Source: Pigoraptor vietnamica
Taxonomy: Eukaryota > Opisthokonta > Filasterea
Length of the DNA stretch: 24,458 nucleotides
Reading direction: 5' to 3'
NCBI GenBank assembly: GCA_943704525.1
Contig: CALSCQ010002724.1
Span: forward strand, 1-24,458
The translations under genes and the position numbers were made by a program. Of this stretch, positions 1 through 9,358 are shown piece by piece. The notes under the pieces were generated by a model. The model was given only the letters and a program-made list of their open reading frames with translations. It ran no database searches and was not told where the DNA came from. How positions within the stretch are numbered: the first letter of the stretch is position 1; every line of letters begins with the position of its first letter.

Positions 1-58
1 GGGGGGGGGCGACGTGGGCACTGGGCACTCGTTTATTAAGGCACATTATGTGTGGCAG

Positions 59-1383
59 GTGGGTCTCTCGAATCCCTCGACAGCTTGGACGTATTGAAGC
101 CCGCGACGTCGTCGGCGAAGGTAGATGCGTTGCAGAGGAAAGTAACGGTGAGTTTTGTTACCATAAAGCGCGCGCACGTGCACACCGCACAGGCTCATAC
201 GCCCACAGACCCACACCAATGACGCAACCACGCGAAAACAACATGCGTAATTGTGTGTAAGCTGACTTAACCCAAACTTGCGCAGGACACCCTATCCATA
301 ATAGAGCACAGCAAGAAGGCTGCCACATCAACCGGCACGCGGGATGCATCACGAGGGTTGCGCGTGCGCGATGACGACAGCGACGTGTCGCGGTCGGACA
401 TCGACGAAAGCCAGTCGTCGTCGCCTCTCTCGTCGTCGCCTCTCTCGTCGTCTTCATCGTCCTCACTTGCGTCCACGTCAACGTCCTCCTCAGAGCCCGA
501 ACCTTCGCGCCGACCCACTCGTCACGAGGGGCCGCAATCGTCGACCCACCGGCCGTCGTCTGCGAATCCACAACCTCGCGCGCCCTCGCGTCCAACTTCG
601 GGCTCACGCGCCGAGGTCGCACACGCTGCGAGCAGGCAGTCTGTGCACCACACACACGCGGATGACGAGGAAGGGAGGAGAAGCCCGTCTTCCGGCCCCA
701 ACACCGACACACCGTTGACGCACACGGTGCCGTCGCGGAGCCGGATCGTGGGTCGGTTGACAATCCCCACGGCGCCTACGGGTGCGCGCGCCGTCTGGAT
801 TGCGCGCGTTCTCGAGAGGGAGGAAGAGGCGCGCGCGAGGACTGCGAGGGAGCAGGAGGCAGCAGCGCGCACCAAAGCGCATGCGGACGAACTGCGACAA
901 AAGACGATGGCAGATCTCGCGAAGAAAGCAGAGCAACGCCGGGAGCGTGAACGCGCACGCGCGGCTGCGGCCGCTCAAGAGGCTGCCGCGGCCAAGGCGA
1001 AAAAGGACGAGCACCTCGCGAAGGTTCCCGAGCGCATTCGCGAGTGGCTTGAGGCAAAAGAGGCCCTGCGGCGTCAGAGAGAGGAGGAGGCTGCGATGGA
1101 GGCTCTCGCCGCCGAACAGAGGGAGCGCGAGGAGGAAGAGGAGCGGCAACGGAAGAGGGGGAAGGCTGAGGAGGCCTACACACGGTGGCTCTTGGACGTG
1201 TACGAGAGGGAGATCGCGGCGCAGGATGCCGTCCCGTTCGTCGTTCCGGAGGAATGGCACTTTGACATACCGGAGCCGCCCGCCCCAAAGAGGCGCGCCA
1301 AGGGCAAGCGCGCGCGTATCGTCACGCTGCCCCCGTCGCCCCCCAACCTCTTCCGCGCAATGGCGGCAGAGGGACGAAGGTGA
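59..1383 (+). CDS. Coiled-coil protein, 3' part only (gene 1)
   Basis: This is the 3' part of a gene that enters from the left edge. I read two exons, 59-147 and 286-1383. The intron between them (gtgagt at 148, cgcag at 281-285) is in phase 0, and a further acceptor (ggcag) lies just before 59. The visible part encodes about 394 residues and ends in TGA. It starts with a short hydrophilic stretch (VDALQRKVT, then DTLSIIEHSKK across the junction). A serine-rich acidic region follows (about 358-700), then a long charged helix rich in Arg, Glu, Ala and Lys (about 805-1215). That helix has spaced tryptophans (IREWLEAKEALRR, YTRWLLDVYERE). The C-terminal tail reads VTLPPSPPNLF. Trp-spaced charged helices occur in ciliary or microtubule-associated coiled-coil proteins such as the CCDC34 type, but this is only a resemblance. 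Function is unassigned. The reading frame is convincing; the first exon is less so. Confidence 0.7.
148..285 (+). other. Intron of gene 1
   Basis: This 138-bp phase-0 intron begins gtgagttttg and ends acttgcgcag. Removing it joins an upstream open frame (…QRKVT) to the frame of the long serine-rich exon with no stop. It is typical of the introns in this window. Confidence 0.6.
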
Positions 1384-2801
1384 CAGCTCGCCGAGGGTTC
1401 CAAAAACTCGGCCGGTCCTTACGCTTTTCCCGCCGACGGGTCAGCGACTCGTAATTTCACGTTCGCGTCCGACGATGAATACGTTTGCGCGGCCGCTCTG
1501 TGCAGTGGGGTCATATCGCCCTGTCGCACAAGGCGTGCCATCATTTCGCGCACTCGGCGCGTCTGACGCGTTTGCCCCACACGCCGCCGGCGATACAATA
1601 CAAGTAACTTATTTGACGCTCGTCTGGCTTTGTCGGGCTTGGGGGACGGCGTGGACGTCGCTGCGGCGCGACGAGACGAACAAACGCATCGCGCCACGCA
1701 ATGAAGGCGCGCGGCTCGCGGCAGTGACAGCAGAGCGCTCATCGAATGAAATTTGCAAGCGCAGGACGCCGATTGTCGCGAAGGGAGTTGCTGGGGGTCA
1801 GGCTCTTGAGAACGAGGATATCGGACAGCAAAGTCGTTGCACCAGGGCACACGTCATTGCGCTCCCGCAGCGTGCTCGCACGCCGACGAGTGCAACCGTT
1901 CCGAAGACGCGGAGGCCTCGCCGCCTGTGGTGTGAAACGTCGAGGAGCCAGTTTCAGAGGCGCATGACGAGAGAGGCCAGCTGCCTCTCACGTGACGGCA
2001 TTCCAGGGACGAGTTCACGACGACGTCTTGACCAAATTCGACGCGCACTCGGCGCGGACGATCGCACCTCGCCCTTAAGTACGAAGGAGAGTCTGGACCC
2101 TGGTGGGCGCCAACCCTCCCACGACGCAATGGCCTCGTCGTTCGAGGTCCCCGCTTTCCTCTTAAGCGACGAACCGACAACTCGTTACCGAAAGAATGTG
2201 GCCAAATGGCGCACACAGGCCCAGGCGTTCCCGATGATATGCCGCACCCCCCACTCGGCGTCAGCGGGAGGTGCGACGTGTGCGGCGACGAACAGGACGG
2301 AAAGCGCATAAAACGAGGGCACCGAGAACGACGACGAGCGTCCCGACGCACACAAGGCTAGCCAAAAAAAATTCATTTCCCCCTCTCGCGCGTCACGTCG
2401 GTCGACACACATTCGCGACACCCGGAGCTCCACGGCGACGCACCCAAAACGGGGCGCCACAGCGGACGAAATGAACGTAGCAGAACGAGCGACGGCGAGG
2501 GGGGAAGCTCGGGAAAAAGTCGGACGGAAATGCGACGTACCGACGCGGCCGGAGCACCACGACGCAAAGCTCCTGCGCGGACATGTCGGCGACAAAAACG
2601 ACGACGGATCGCGAAGAAACGGAGACAGGAAAGAGGCCACGACGCATGGCCCCCCTCATTACCGCCTGCGTCCACCGTCATAGCGCGGGGAATCCTCCGG
2701 CCGCTGCGGGAGGAGATGGGTGTTACACTCGCGTTTTTCCGAGCACTCGAGGGTGAATTAAGTAAAATATAGAACTAAAACAAGGAACAACGAATGGCTG
2801 T
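1384..2801. other. Spacer between convergent genes 1 and 2
   Basis: About 1.4 kb lies between the stop of gene 1 (plus) and the likely stop of gene 2 (minus). Open frames exist on both strands, but most look like by-products of high GC content and have biased, shuffled compositions. The one piece that reads like protein is the short plus-strand frame at 2129-2311, listed separately. There is no clear polyadenylation signal for either gene. A stretch rich in A and T at 2752-2785 may belong to the 3' end of gene 2. Confidence 0.5.
2129..2311 (+). CDS. Small hypothetical ORF, possible element remnant
   Basis: The frame starts at ATG 2129 and encodes 60 residues (MASSFEVPAFLLSDEPTTR, then YRKNVAKWRTQAQAF), ending at TAA 2309-2311. 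The first 35 residues look protein-like, with hydrophobic and charged positions alternating. The rest turns into low-quality Ala/Thr/Ser sequence. A second frame opens inside it at about 2207 and runs to TAG near 2360, with a CDVCGDE motif. A short N-terminal 'P.FL....RYR..V.KW' segment followed by an overlapping Cys-containing frame could be the decayed start of a retroelement gag. It could equally be chance. I do not recognise it. Confidence 0.2.
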   Translation: MASSFEVPAFLLSDEPTTRYRKNVAKWRTQAQAFPMICRTPHSASAGGATCAATNRTESA

Positions 2802-5751
2802 TCATAGCATCCCCCTCGACTCTCTTGATGAGAGACGTCGGATCGGCTTAATAGACGGATGTCCCTCGACTCCCACTGCTTTCAAGAGAAAGAGAAAGAA
2901 ATTCACAGGCAAAAAATGGACTTGAAAAGACGAGCGCCACACACACACAACGAGCAGCGCAAGGCAAACAAGCCCGCAAAGTGCGTATATCGTTGCTCAC
3001 TCGAATGTGGATCCCTGGCAGTGGCACTCCCTGTGACTGCGCGGAGAAGCAGGGCCGTCTTAATGCCATAGTCGCCGTGAAATGCGGTAGCATTAAGCAC
3101 GACGCACACTTTGGTACCCACCACCAGCGGAACGCCTGTTCCATACGCGGCGTCATCCCCGCCGTCCGTCCGACGCCGCTTCGCGGGGCCATCCGCCACT
3201 TCGTCACGACGGCGCGGAAAACTGCCAACGAAAAACACGGCCCAAAGTCAGACCCAAGGCGAAACGTAGACAGAAGTTGCACCAAAAAAGCATGAAATGA
3301 CACACAACACACTCACCCAAACTGCTGGCCGGCCGCGGGGGCGGACGTGTCCGAAAACGACTCTCCGAAACCCTCGTCGCGCGCACCGAGGCGACGCTGG
3401 ATGTCCGACCGATCCCTCTCCCGCTCGCGCTCCCTGTCACGTGGTGCGATGGGGGCGGGCCGGTAGCCGACCTCGTGCCCGTTGCGGTCCCGCAGCACCT
3501 CGCCCGCACCGCGCTGGTCGCGTGAGTCGCGCCGGATCCTCTCGTCCACGGCTGTGCTGCTGCGCCGACGGTCCCGCTCATCCGCCTCGTGCCTCTCCCT
3601 GTCGCGGCGTTCGCGCTCTTCGGCATCCCGCCGCTCGCGCTCGCGCCGTTCGCGCTCTTCCGCGTCGCGACGCTCCTTCTCACGCCGCTCCCTCTCCTCG
3701 GCGTCCCGCTTCTCGCGCTCCTTGCGTTCGCGCTCCTCCTTCTCCTTACGCTCTCTCTCTTCCTTCTCCCGCCGTTCCTTTTCCTCCCTCTCGCGGCGTT
3801 CCCGTTCCTCCGCAGCGCGCTTCTCTTCGGCCTCGCGACGCTCGCGCTCGCGGCGCTCGGACTCGTCCTTGGCAGGCTCGGACGACTTTCGCCTTGTCGC
3901 ATTCTCCCGGTCCGGTTGCGGAGACCGCGACCGCTTTCGCGGCGCATAAGACGGAACGTAGCGATCGGGCGCTGAAAGAGGAAAAAGGAGAGAGGGGGCT
4001 CAGAATGGGAGGTGCTACAGCTCATGTTCCATAACTGAAAATCTAGACGACAACCATCATCGACTGCGACAACCAAGTGCGAAAACTGTGGGAACACCCA
4101 CTGTCGACAATTGGCACACCCGGGGGAGGCTTGCGCTCGTCGCGCGGCGGCGGGGGGGACGACCGGCGCGGCGCGTTGCCCCGTGCGGCGTAGTTGGGAA
4201 CGTATCGTTCCGCATCTGAGCGAAAAAAAGCGTGTTCCGTGTTACAGAATATGCTTTCACCCGTTCAATATCAAGCAGGAAAGGCAAAGGACTGTGCAAG
4301 TGCGCTGCGCGCGTATGCCCGTGTGCGTGTGCGAGATAAGAGCGTGTGCGTGCGTGCGATGAGTACAACTCACTGTCGACGATGCTATCGGAAGCGGCAG
4401 AAGGAGGCGGTGACCGGCGCGGCGCAACTGGACGCGAAGCATAGTTGGGGACGTAGCGTTCGTGGTCTGCGGCGCATTGCATGTCAGACAGAGTGGAGAG
4501 AGCGCGAACACCAGAAGAGCGAGCAGGAGCAGATTAGTGGGTGTGGGTCACTGCAGCGTCTGCTTGCAAGTGCACATGCAGGGAAGGCGAGTGTGAGTGT
4601 GGGAAGCTTGTTACGATGACGGGGTACCCACTGTCGACCAGAGCCGCTGTGTCGATAATGCGCTGTGCGACGGAGGCACACCACGACAGAGGGGCAATGT
4701 TAGCCGGGGAATTCGTCCACGGGACACATACAAGGCACATCCCCCATGACCACAGCGCAGCTATTAGACGTAGAGAGGAGAGGGGATGTTTGAGAGAGGA
4801 AGGAGATGACAACACGACTCGCCCAAGACCACAGCGCAGCTATTAGACGTGGAGAGGAGGTAGAATGGAAGGGCATGACAGCAGCTCACCATTGGCTCGC
4901 TGGACAGACTCTTGAGATCCGAGAGAATTCCGGATGCGCGGCTGCCGTCGGTGCGCGCAGCCACAGGGGCCTTCGCCTTCTCCTTCTCCCTCTCCCTCTC
5001 CCTTTCGCGCTCCTTCTCGCGTTCCCGCTCCTTCTCGCGTTCTTTCTCCCGTTCCCGCTCCTTCTCGCGCTCCTTCTCTTTCTCCCGCTCCTTCTCGCGT
5101 TCTTTCTCCCGTTCCCTCTCCTTCTCCCGCTCCTTCTCTTTCTCGCGCTCCTTCTCGCGCTCCCTCTCCTTCTCCTTCTCCTTGTCCCTCCGCTGCTCTT
5201 CGTCCTTGCGGCGCCGCTCTTCCTCCTCCAGCCGAAGCAGCTGCTTCTCCTCCTGCAGCAGGCGCTCGCGCTCCCTCTCCAGTTCGATGCGCTGTCGCTG
5301 GATGCGCTCCCTCCGCTCGCTCGCCGACTCCTCCTTCTCGCCTGCCTTCGCGACGGTCTTTGCCTTCTTGGGACTGTCGGACACAGCCGCCGATTTCTCC
5401 TTCGACGCCGCGCTCCCGCTTGTTACGGCCTTGGCGCTCTTCTCGCCACTCGCAGTGGAATTCGCCACCGCGGGCTTGCTGCTTCCCTTGTCCGCCTTGC
5501 TCGCCGCAGCGGACTCTGGGGCGGCCCCATTTCGCGACTCGGCAAGGTCGTCGAATTCCTCCTCCTCTTGCAAGATGCGCCCGAGAAGGTCCTCGTCATC
5601 GCCCCCGTAATCGGCCTCGAACTCCTCCGCTGCAACGTTGCAAAACAAATCAGAAAAGAGAGACAAAAAAATAGGAAGAAGAAAAAAAGGATGAAGAAAG
5701 TGTAACACGGTACGCGATTGAGTTAAACGGATGGGACCAACCGTCGTCCAT
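2802..5751 (-). CDS. Arg/Glu/Lys-rich protein with RYVPNYA repeats (gene 2)
   Basis: This minus-strand gene encodes about 645 aa in eight exons: 5751-5742, 5629-4890, 4662-4632, 4466-4374, 4215-4102, 3971-3317, 3221-3001 and 2875-2802. The ATG sits in a good context (gccATGG). The first exon gives only MDD plus one base, and joins to AEEFEADYGGDDEDLLGRIL. The second exon continues with an acidic region, a Ser/Ala/Lys linker, and about 85 residues of almost pure Arg-Glu-Lys repeat. Three small phase-1 exons follow, which end [IL]VD and introduce RYVP[NS]YA motifs. After them comes a second Arg/Glu-rich helix and a basic tail (PAKRRRTDGGDD). Such RE/RD-rich composition is common in nuclear RNA-processing proteins, but I see no RRM, PWI or zinc finger, so function is unassigned. 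The 3' end is uncertain. A further intron at about 3031-3115 would change the C-terminus and move the stop to about 2723, and reading through the last intron would end at 2903. Confidence 0.68.
4102..4662 (-). repeat. Exon-encoded RYVPNYA repeat block in gene 2
   Basis: Exons 4466-4374 (93 bp), 4215-4102 (114 bp) and the start of 3971-3317 each begin in phase 1 and read x-[EPH]-x-RYVP[NS]YA within their first residues (NHERYVPNYA, NAERYVPNYA, TPDRYVPSYA). Exons 4662-4632, 4466-4374 and 4215-4102 all end with codons for [IL]VD plus one base, with GTCGACA directly at the donor in each (gtgggt or gtgagt). The 31-bp exon 4662-4632 (RIIDTAALVD) shares only this tail. The pattern suggests duplication of symmetric exons. 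Confidence 0.65.
4748..4850. repeat. 24-bp direct repeat inside a gene 2 intron
   Basis: A 24-bp sequence beginning gaccacagcgcagctattag occurs at 4748-4771 and again, identical, at 4827-4850, 79 bp apart. Both copies are followed by similar purine-rich sequence (gagaggag). They lie inside the intron at 4663-4889 of gene 2, close to its 5' splice site. This looks like a small tandem duplication. Confidence 0.8.
4973..5200. repeat. Pyrimidine-rich low-complexity tract coding for (RE/KE)n
   Basis: The plus strand here is almost entirely C and T, in units such as ctccttctc, cgctccttctcgcg and tttctcccgttccc. It lies inside gene 2 on the opposite strand and encodes the long Arg-Glu-Lys repeat. 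Units of about 18 and 30 bp recur imperfectly. Such a long homopurine-homopyrimidine tract is prone to slippage, so its length is likely to vary between individuals or be wrong in an assembly. Confidence 0.75.
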
Positions 5752-6493
<742 letters not shown>

Positions 6494-8980
6494 ATGTCCC
6501 CCGCCGTCGGCGAGACGAGCAAGCTGATTGGTGACGGGTCTGCGCGGCGAAGGAGCTCACACAACGGTGCCGCGATCAACTCGGGCGGAATGGACACGGA
6601 CGATGTGTCGGTCGCCTCGGTCGAGGACGGCTCGGACCTGGAGACCGTCCCGCTTATTGAGGGAACAAACAAGCGCACGCAGAGCAGCATCGTCACAATG
6701 TGGGCATTCACCGGTGACACGTTACGTCTGTTGCGCGCGCCACCGTTTCGGACTCCCACTGACGCGGTGTTTGCGCGTTGTGACGCAGCTTTTCGGTGTG
6801 GAATACGATGATCGGCACGTCGCTGCTGACGATGCCCTGGGCGATCCAGCAGGCCGGCTTTGCGCTGGGCCTCATTTGCATGGTGTTAATGGGCCTCTTG
6901 TGCCTGTACACGTGCTCGCTGGTCGTCAAGCACGGCACGAAGCTCGGTGAGTGTTGTTTCCTGCGACATGGCCGAGTCTGCCGGTTTCTTTCGGTGTTCT
7001 GAACTGCCCGCTCACGTGCCTGCATGTCCGTTGTATGTCTTACAGCTATGAAGCGCGACGTCGAGTTCCCCGACATTTGCCGGCACCACCTCGGCGAGCG
7101 CGTGTATTATGTTGCCGTGGGCTTCTCGATGCTCACGTTGATAGGCGCCATGTTCGTCTACTGGGTCCTCATGTCGAATTTCCTGTTCAAGACGGTCGAT
7201 TACATCCACGGTGGGACTTCGTGGTCGCCGGTGTGCGAGTACGCACTCAATGCTGTGTTGGCGTGGACAGTTTCTTACTCGCGTCGTCCACGCAGGATCG
7301 CACGAGGAGCCGCTTATCAACATGACCATCTCGACGCTGACGGACAACGGCAACGCAACGTACTACGAGGCGACGTCGTCGTGGACGAAGTATTGGAACC
7401 TGAATTATTCGGCGCTCTACCTTGTCATCATTGTGTTTCCGCTCGTCAACTTCAGGTCGCTCACGTTCTTCACCAAGTTCAACGCCCTCGGTGCGTGTTG
7501 GTCCTGCGTGTGTGTCGCGCGTCATGTGTGCACTGTTGTGTGTTGTTCGTGTGTACGTGCATGTGTGTGTGCGCGTGAATGCTGACACTTGTCATGTGCG
7601 CGTGCACAGGCGTTGCGTCCATCTTTTACATTATCGCGCTCGTCATCTACAACGCCGTGCGCGACGGCATCCACATGGACAGCACCGTCAAGCAGGCGGG
7701 CGTCGACTTCTTCGCCCTCACGGGCGTCCTCTCGCTGTCCTTCTTCATCCACACGGGCTGCCTCTCGATCATGAGAAACCAGGCAAAGCCCGCTAACAAT
7801 GTGAGAGGCAGCTTCACTCTCTCGCTTATCGTCTATTGGAGTCGGTGGACACACTCTATGACTTAAGCTGATCCGACATGTCTTGCCGTCTGGGGGCTGC
7901 GGGAGCTTTGGCGAACAACTCCCTCTCTCGTCGTCTGCGAAATTGGTGTTGACAACTCGCCCGTTTGCGCGCCGTGTCTAACCAGTCGCTTTTGGCGTTC
8001 GTCAAAGCGCAGACGCGAGACCTCACCATCGCCTACTTTCTCGTCGCTCTCACGTACCTTATCGTGGGAATTGTGTACTTCATTTCGTACCCCGGTGATA
8101 AGAGCAACATTGAGTCGGTGCGTTTCTTTCCCAGTTGTTCGATTGCTTATTCCACACAGCGCACTCAATGCCCTCCACTCGCGCGCAAAACTAACCCGCT
8201 GTGTTTGCAATGCTTTGCGGCAGCGCCACTGCTTTTTTTTTCATTTCGGTATGTCTTTTCCATTCGCAGAACCTTCTCGACAACTTTGGCGATCGCGATG
8301 TGATGGCCGTGGTCGCGCGCGTTTTCCTCTTGTTCCAGATGATCACAGTGTGGGTTGCAATTCCCCTGTGCGCATGCTATCAGTGAGCCACTGGCGCCAC
8401 CATCGCTCACTGCTCCGTGTTCGCCTTGACGCAGGTATCCGCTGCTCATGTACATTGTGCGACAGCAATTCATGACGATGATCTTTGGCAACGAATATCC
8501 GAGGTGGGCCGTGCGATTAGGTGCTCCTGTCCTACGATTGTAGTTGCTGGCCGATATGCGTGAGCTGTACTTTCAGCGCATTGCTCCCTATCGCCACTTA
8601 ACAAGTGACTGGGTCCCTGCGCAGCGTGCCCCACGTGCTCGTTCACAATGCCGCCATCATGGGCCTCTGTGTCATTTTCGGCGTCTTTTATCGAAAAGTC
8701 GGTGACATTATCCGGTGAGGGTTTGCCGAATCACATCATTCCGCATCTCTCAATGCGTTGTAGACTACGCCGCTCTCGATTCTAACTGACTGATTTCGGA
8801 TTTCGTGACAGATTCACGGGCGCTTTCTGTGGTCTCGTCTACGTCTTTGCGCTCCCGTGCGCGGTGCACTTGTACATCCTACATCGTAAGGGCCGCATGA
8901 CGCGCGCCCAATTGATCGTGCACGGCACAATCGTCCTCCTGGGTCTCGCCAACCTCATCGGCCAATTCGCAATCCTCTGA
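6494..8980 (+). CDS. SLC38A9: SLC38A9-type lysosomal amino-acid transporter (gene 3)
   Basis: Ten exons join to 484 aa: 6494-6699, 6789-6946, 7046-7210, 7296-7490, 7610-7800, 7986-8117, 8270-8349, 8435-8503, 8625-8714 and 8812-8980. The phase agrees at each join. An N-terminal cytosolic segment of about 65 residues is followed by SSIVTIFSVWNTMIGTSLLT and MPWAIQQAGF, the first transmembrane segment typical of SLC38A9. The loop after TM5 holds possible N-glycosylation sites (NMT, NAT, NYS), as expected on the lumenal side. Later segments match in order: TRDLTIAYFLVALTYL, VARVFLLFQMITVYPLL, then VPHVLVHNAAIMGL and LGLANLIGQFAIL at the C-terminus. In animals SLC38A9 sits in the lysosome membrane, exports amino acids and signals lumenal arginine to Rag GTPases and mTORC1. 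The transporter core is clear here. Whether the short N-terminus binds Rag proteins cannot be read from the sequence. Other SLC38 or AAAP transporters are a less likely alternative. Confidence 0.9.
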
Positions 8981-9358
8981 GGTTGCGCTCTGCGCGTGCT
9001 TGTGCAGTTTTCCGCGTGCGTGTGTGCGTGTGTGAATACGAATAGTAACAACAAGTAACAGAATTGAAATGACGTCCCGATGGCGACATCACGTGCGTGT
9101 GGGCGTGTGTGCGGTGCAATCCCGGATTTACTCTGCGCGAGTGGTGTGTGCCGCTCCTTGCGTTGGGGTTGCACGATGCCGCACTTTCACAGCCTGTTTC
9201 ATTTGCATAGAGGACGCAATAGTGTGTGCGGCGTGCCATAGTGTGCGCGTGTGTCTCTTCTCACCGCGCGTGGGTGATTGTGTTGCGGTTGCGCACACGC
9301 CAGTCTCCAGGCGTTCCCTCTGTGTGACGTGTGTACTGCTGAGCAGCATACAGACACC
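8981..9358. other. Spacer between genes 3 and 4
   Basis: This 378-bp stretch holds the 3' untranslated region of gene 3 and the upstream region of gene 4. It is rich in GTGTGCG-type sequence. An open frame extends leftward from the first coding exon of gene 4, but its composition is biased and no upstream in-frame start looks better than the ATG at 9359. Confidence 0.6.

Noticed and set aside
1419-1850. Minus-strand frame ending with an ankyrin-like GDMTPLHRAAA
   Set aside because: One short match to the ankyrin TPLH core without a second repeat or the helix pair is not enough. The rest is Arg/Cys/Ser-rich, and no splice sites extend it.
782-2311. 509-codon plus-strand frame overlapping gene 1
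   Set aside because: Its first half is an out-of-frame reading of the gene 1 helix (Arg-rich), and it runs into the spacer without any recognisable domain. Only its last 60 codons look protein-like, and those are listed separately.
2185-2681. Overlapping minus-strand frames in the spacer between genes 1 and 2
   Set aside because: They overlap one another, carry no motif and have biased composition. No start context or splice structure supports them.
3204-4097. 297-codon minus-strand frame over the RE-rich exon of gene 2
   Set aside because: It is the wrong frame of that exon (Arg/Ser/Gly/Ala shuffle) and crosses two introns with good splice sites. The RE/AEE frame joins correctly on both sides.
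7247-7588. Minus-strand frame over SLC38A9 exons
   Set aside because: It lies opposite true coding sequence and an intron, and has no motif.
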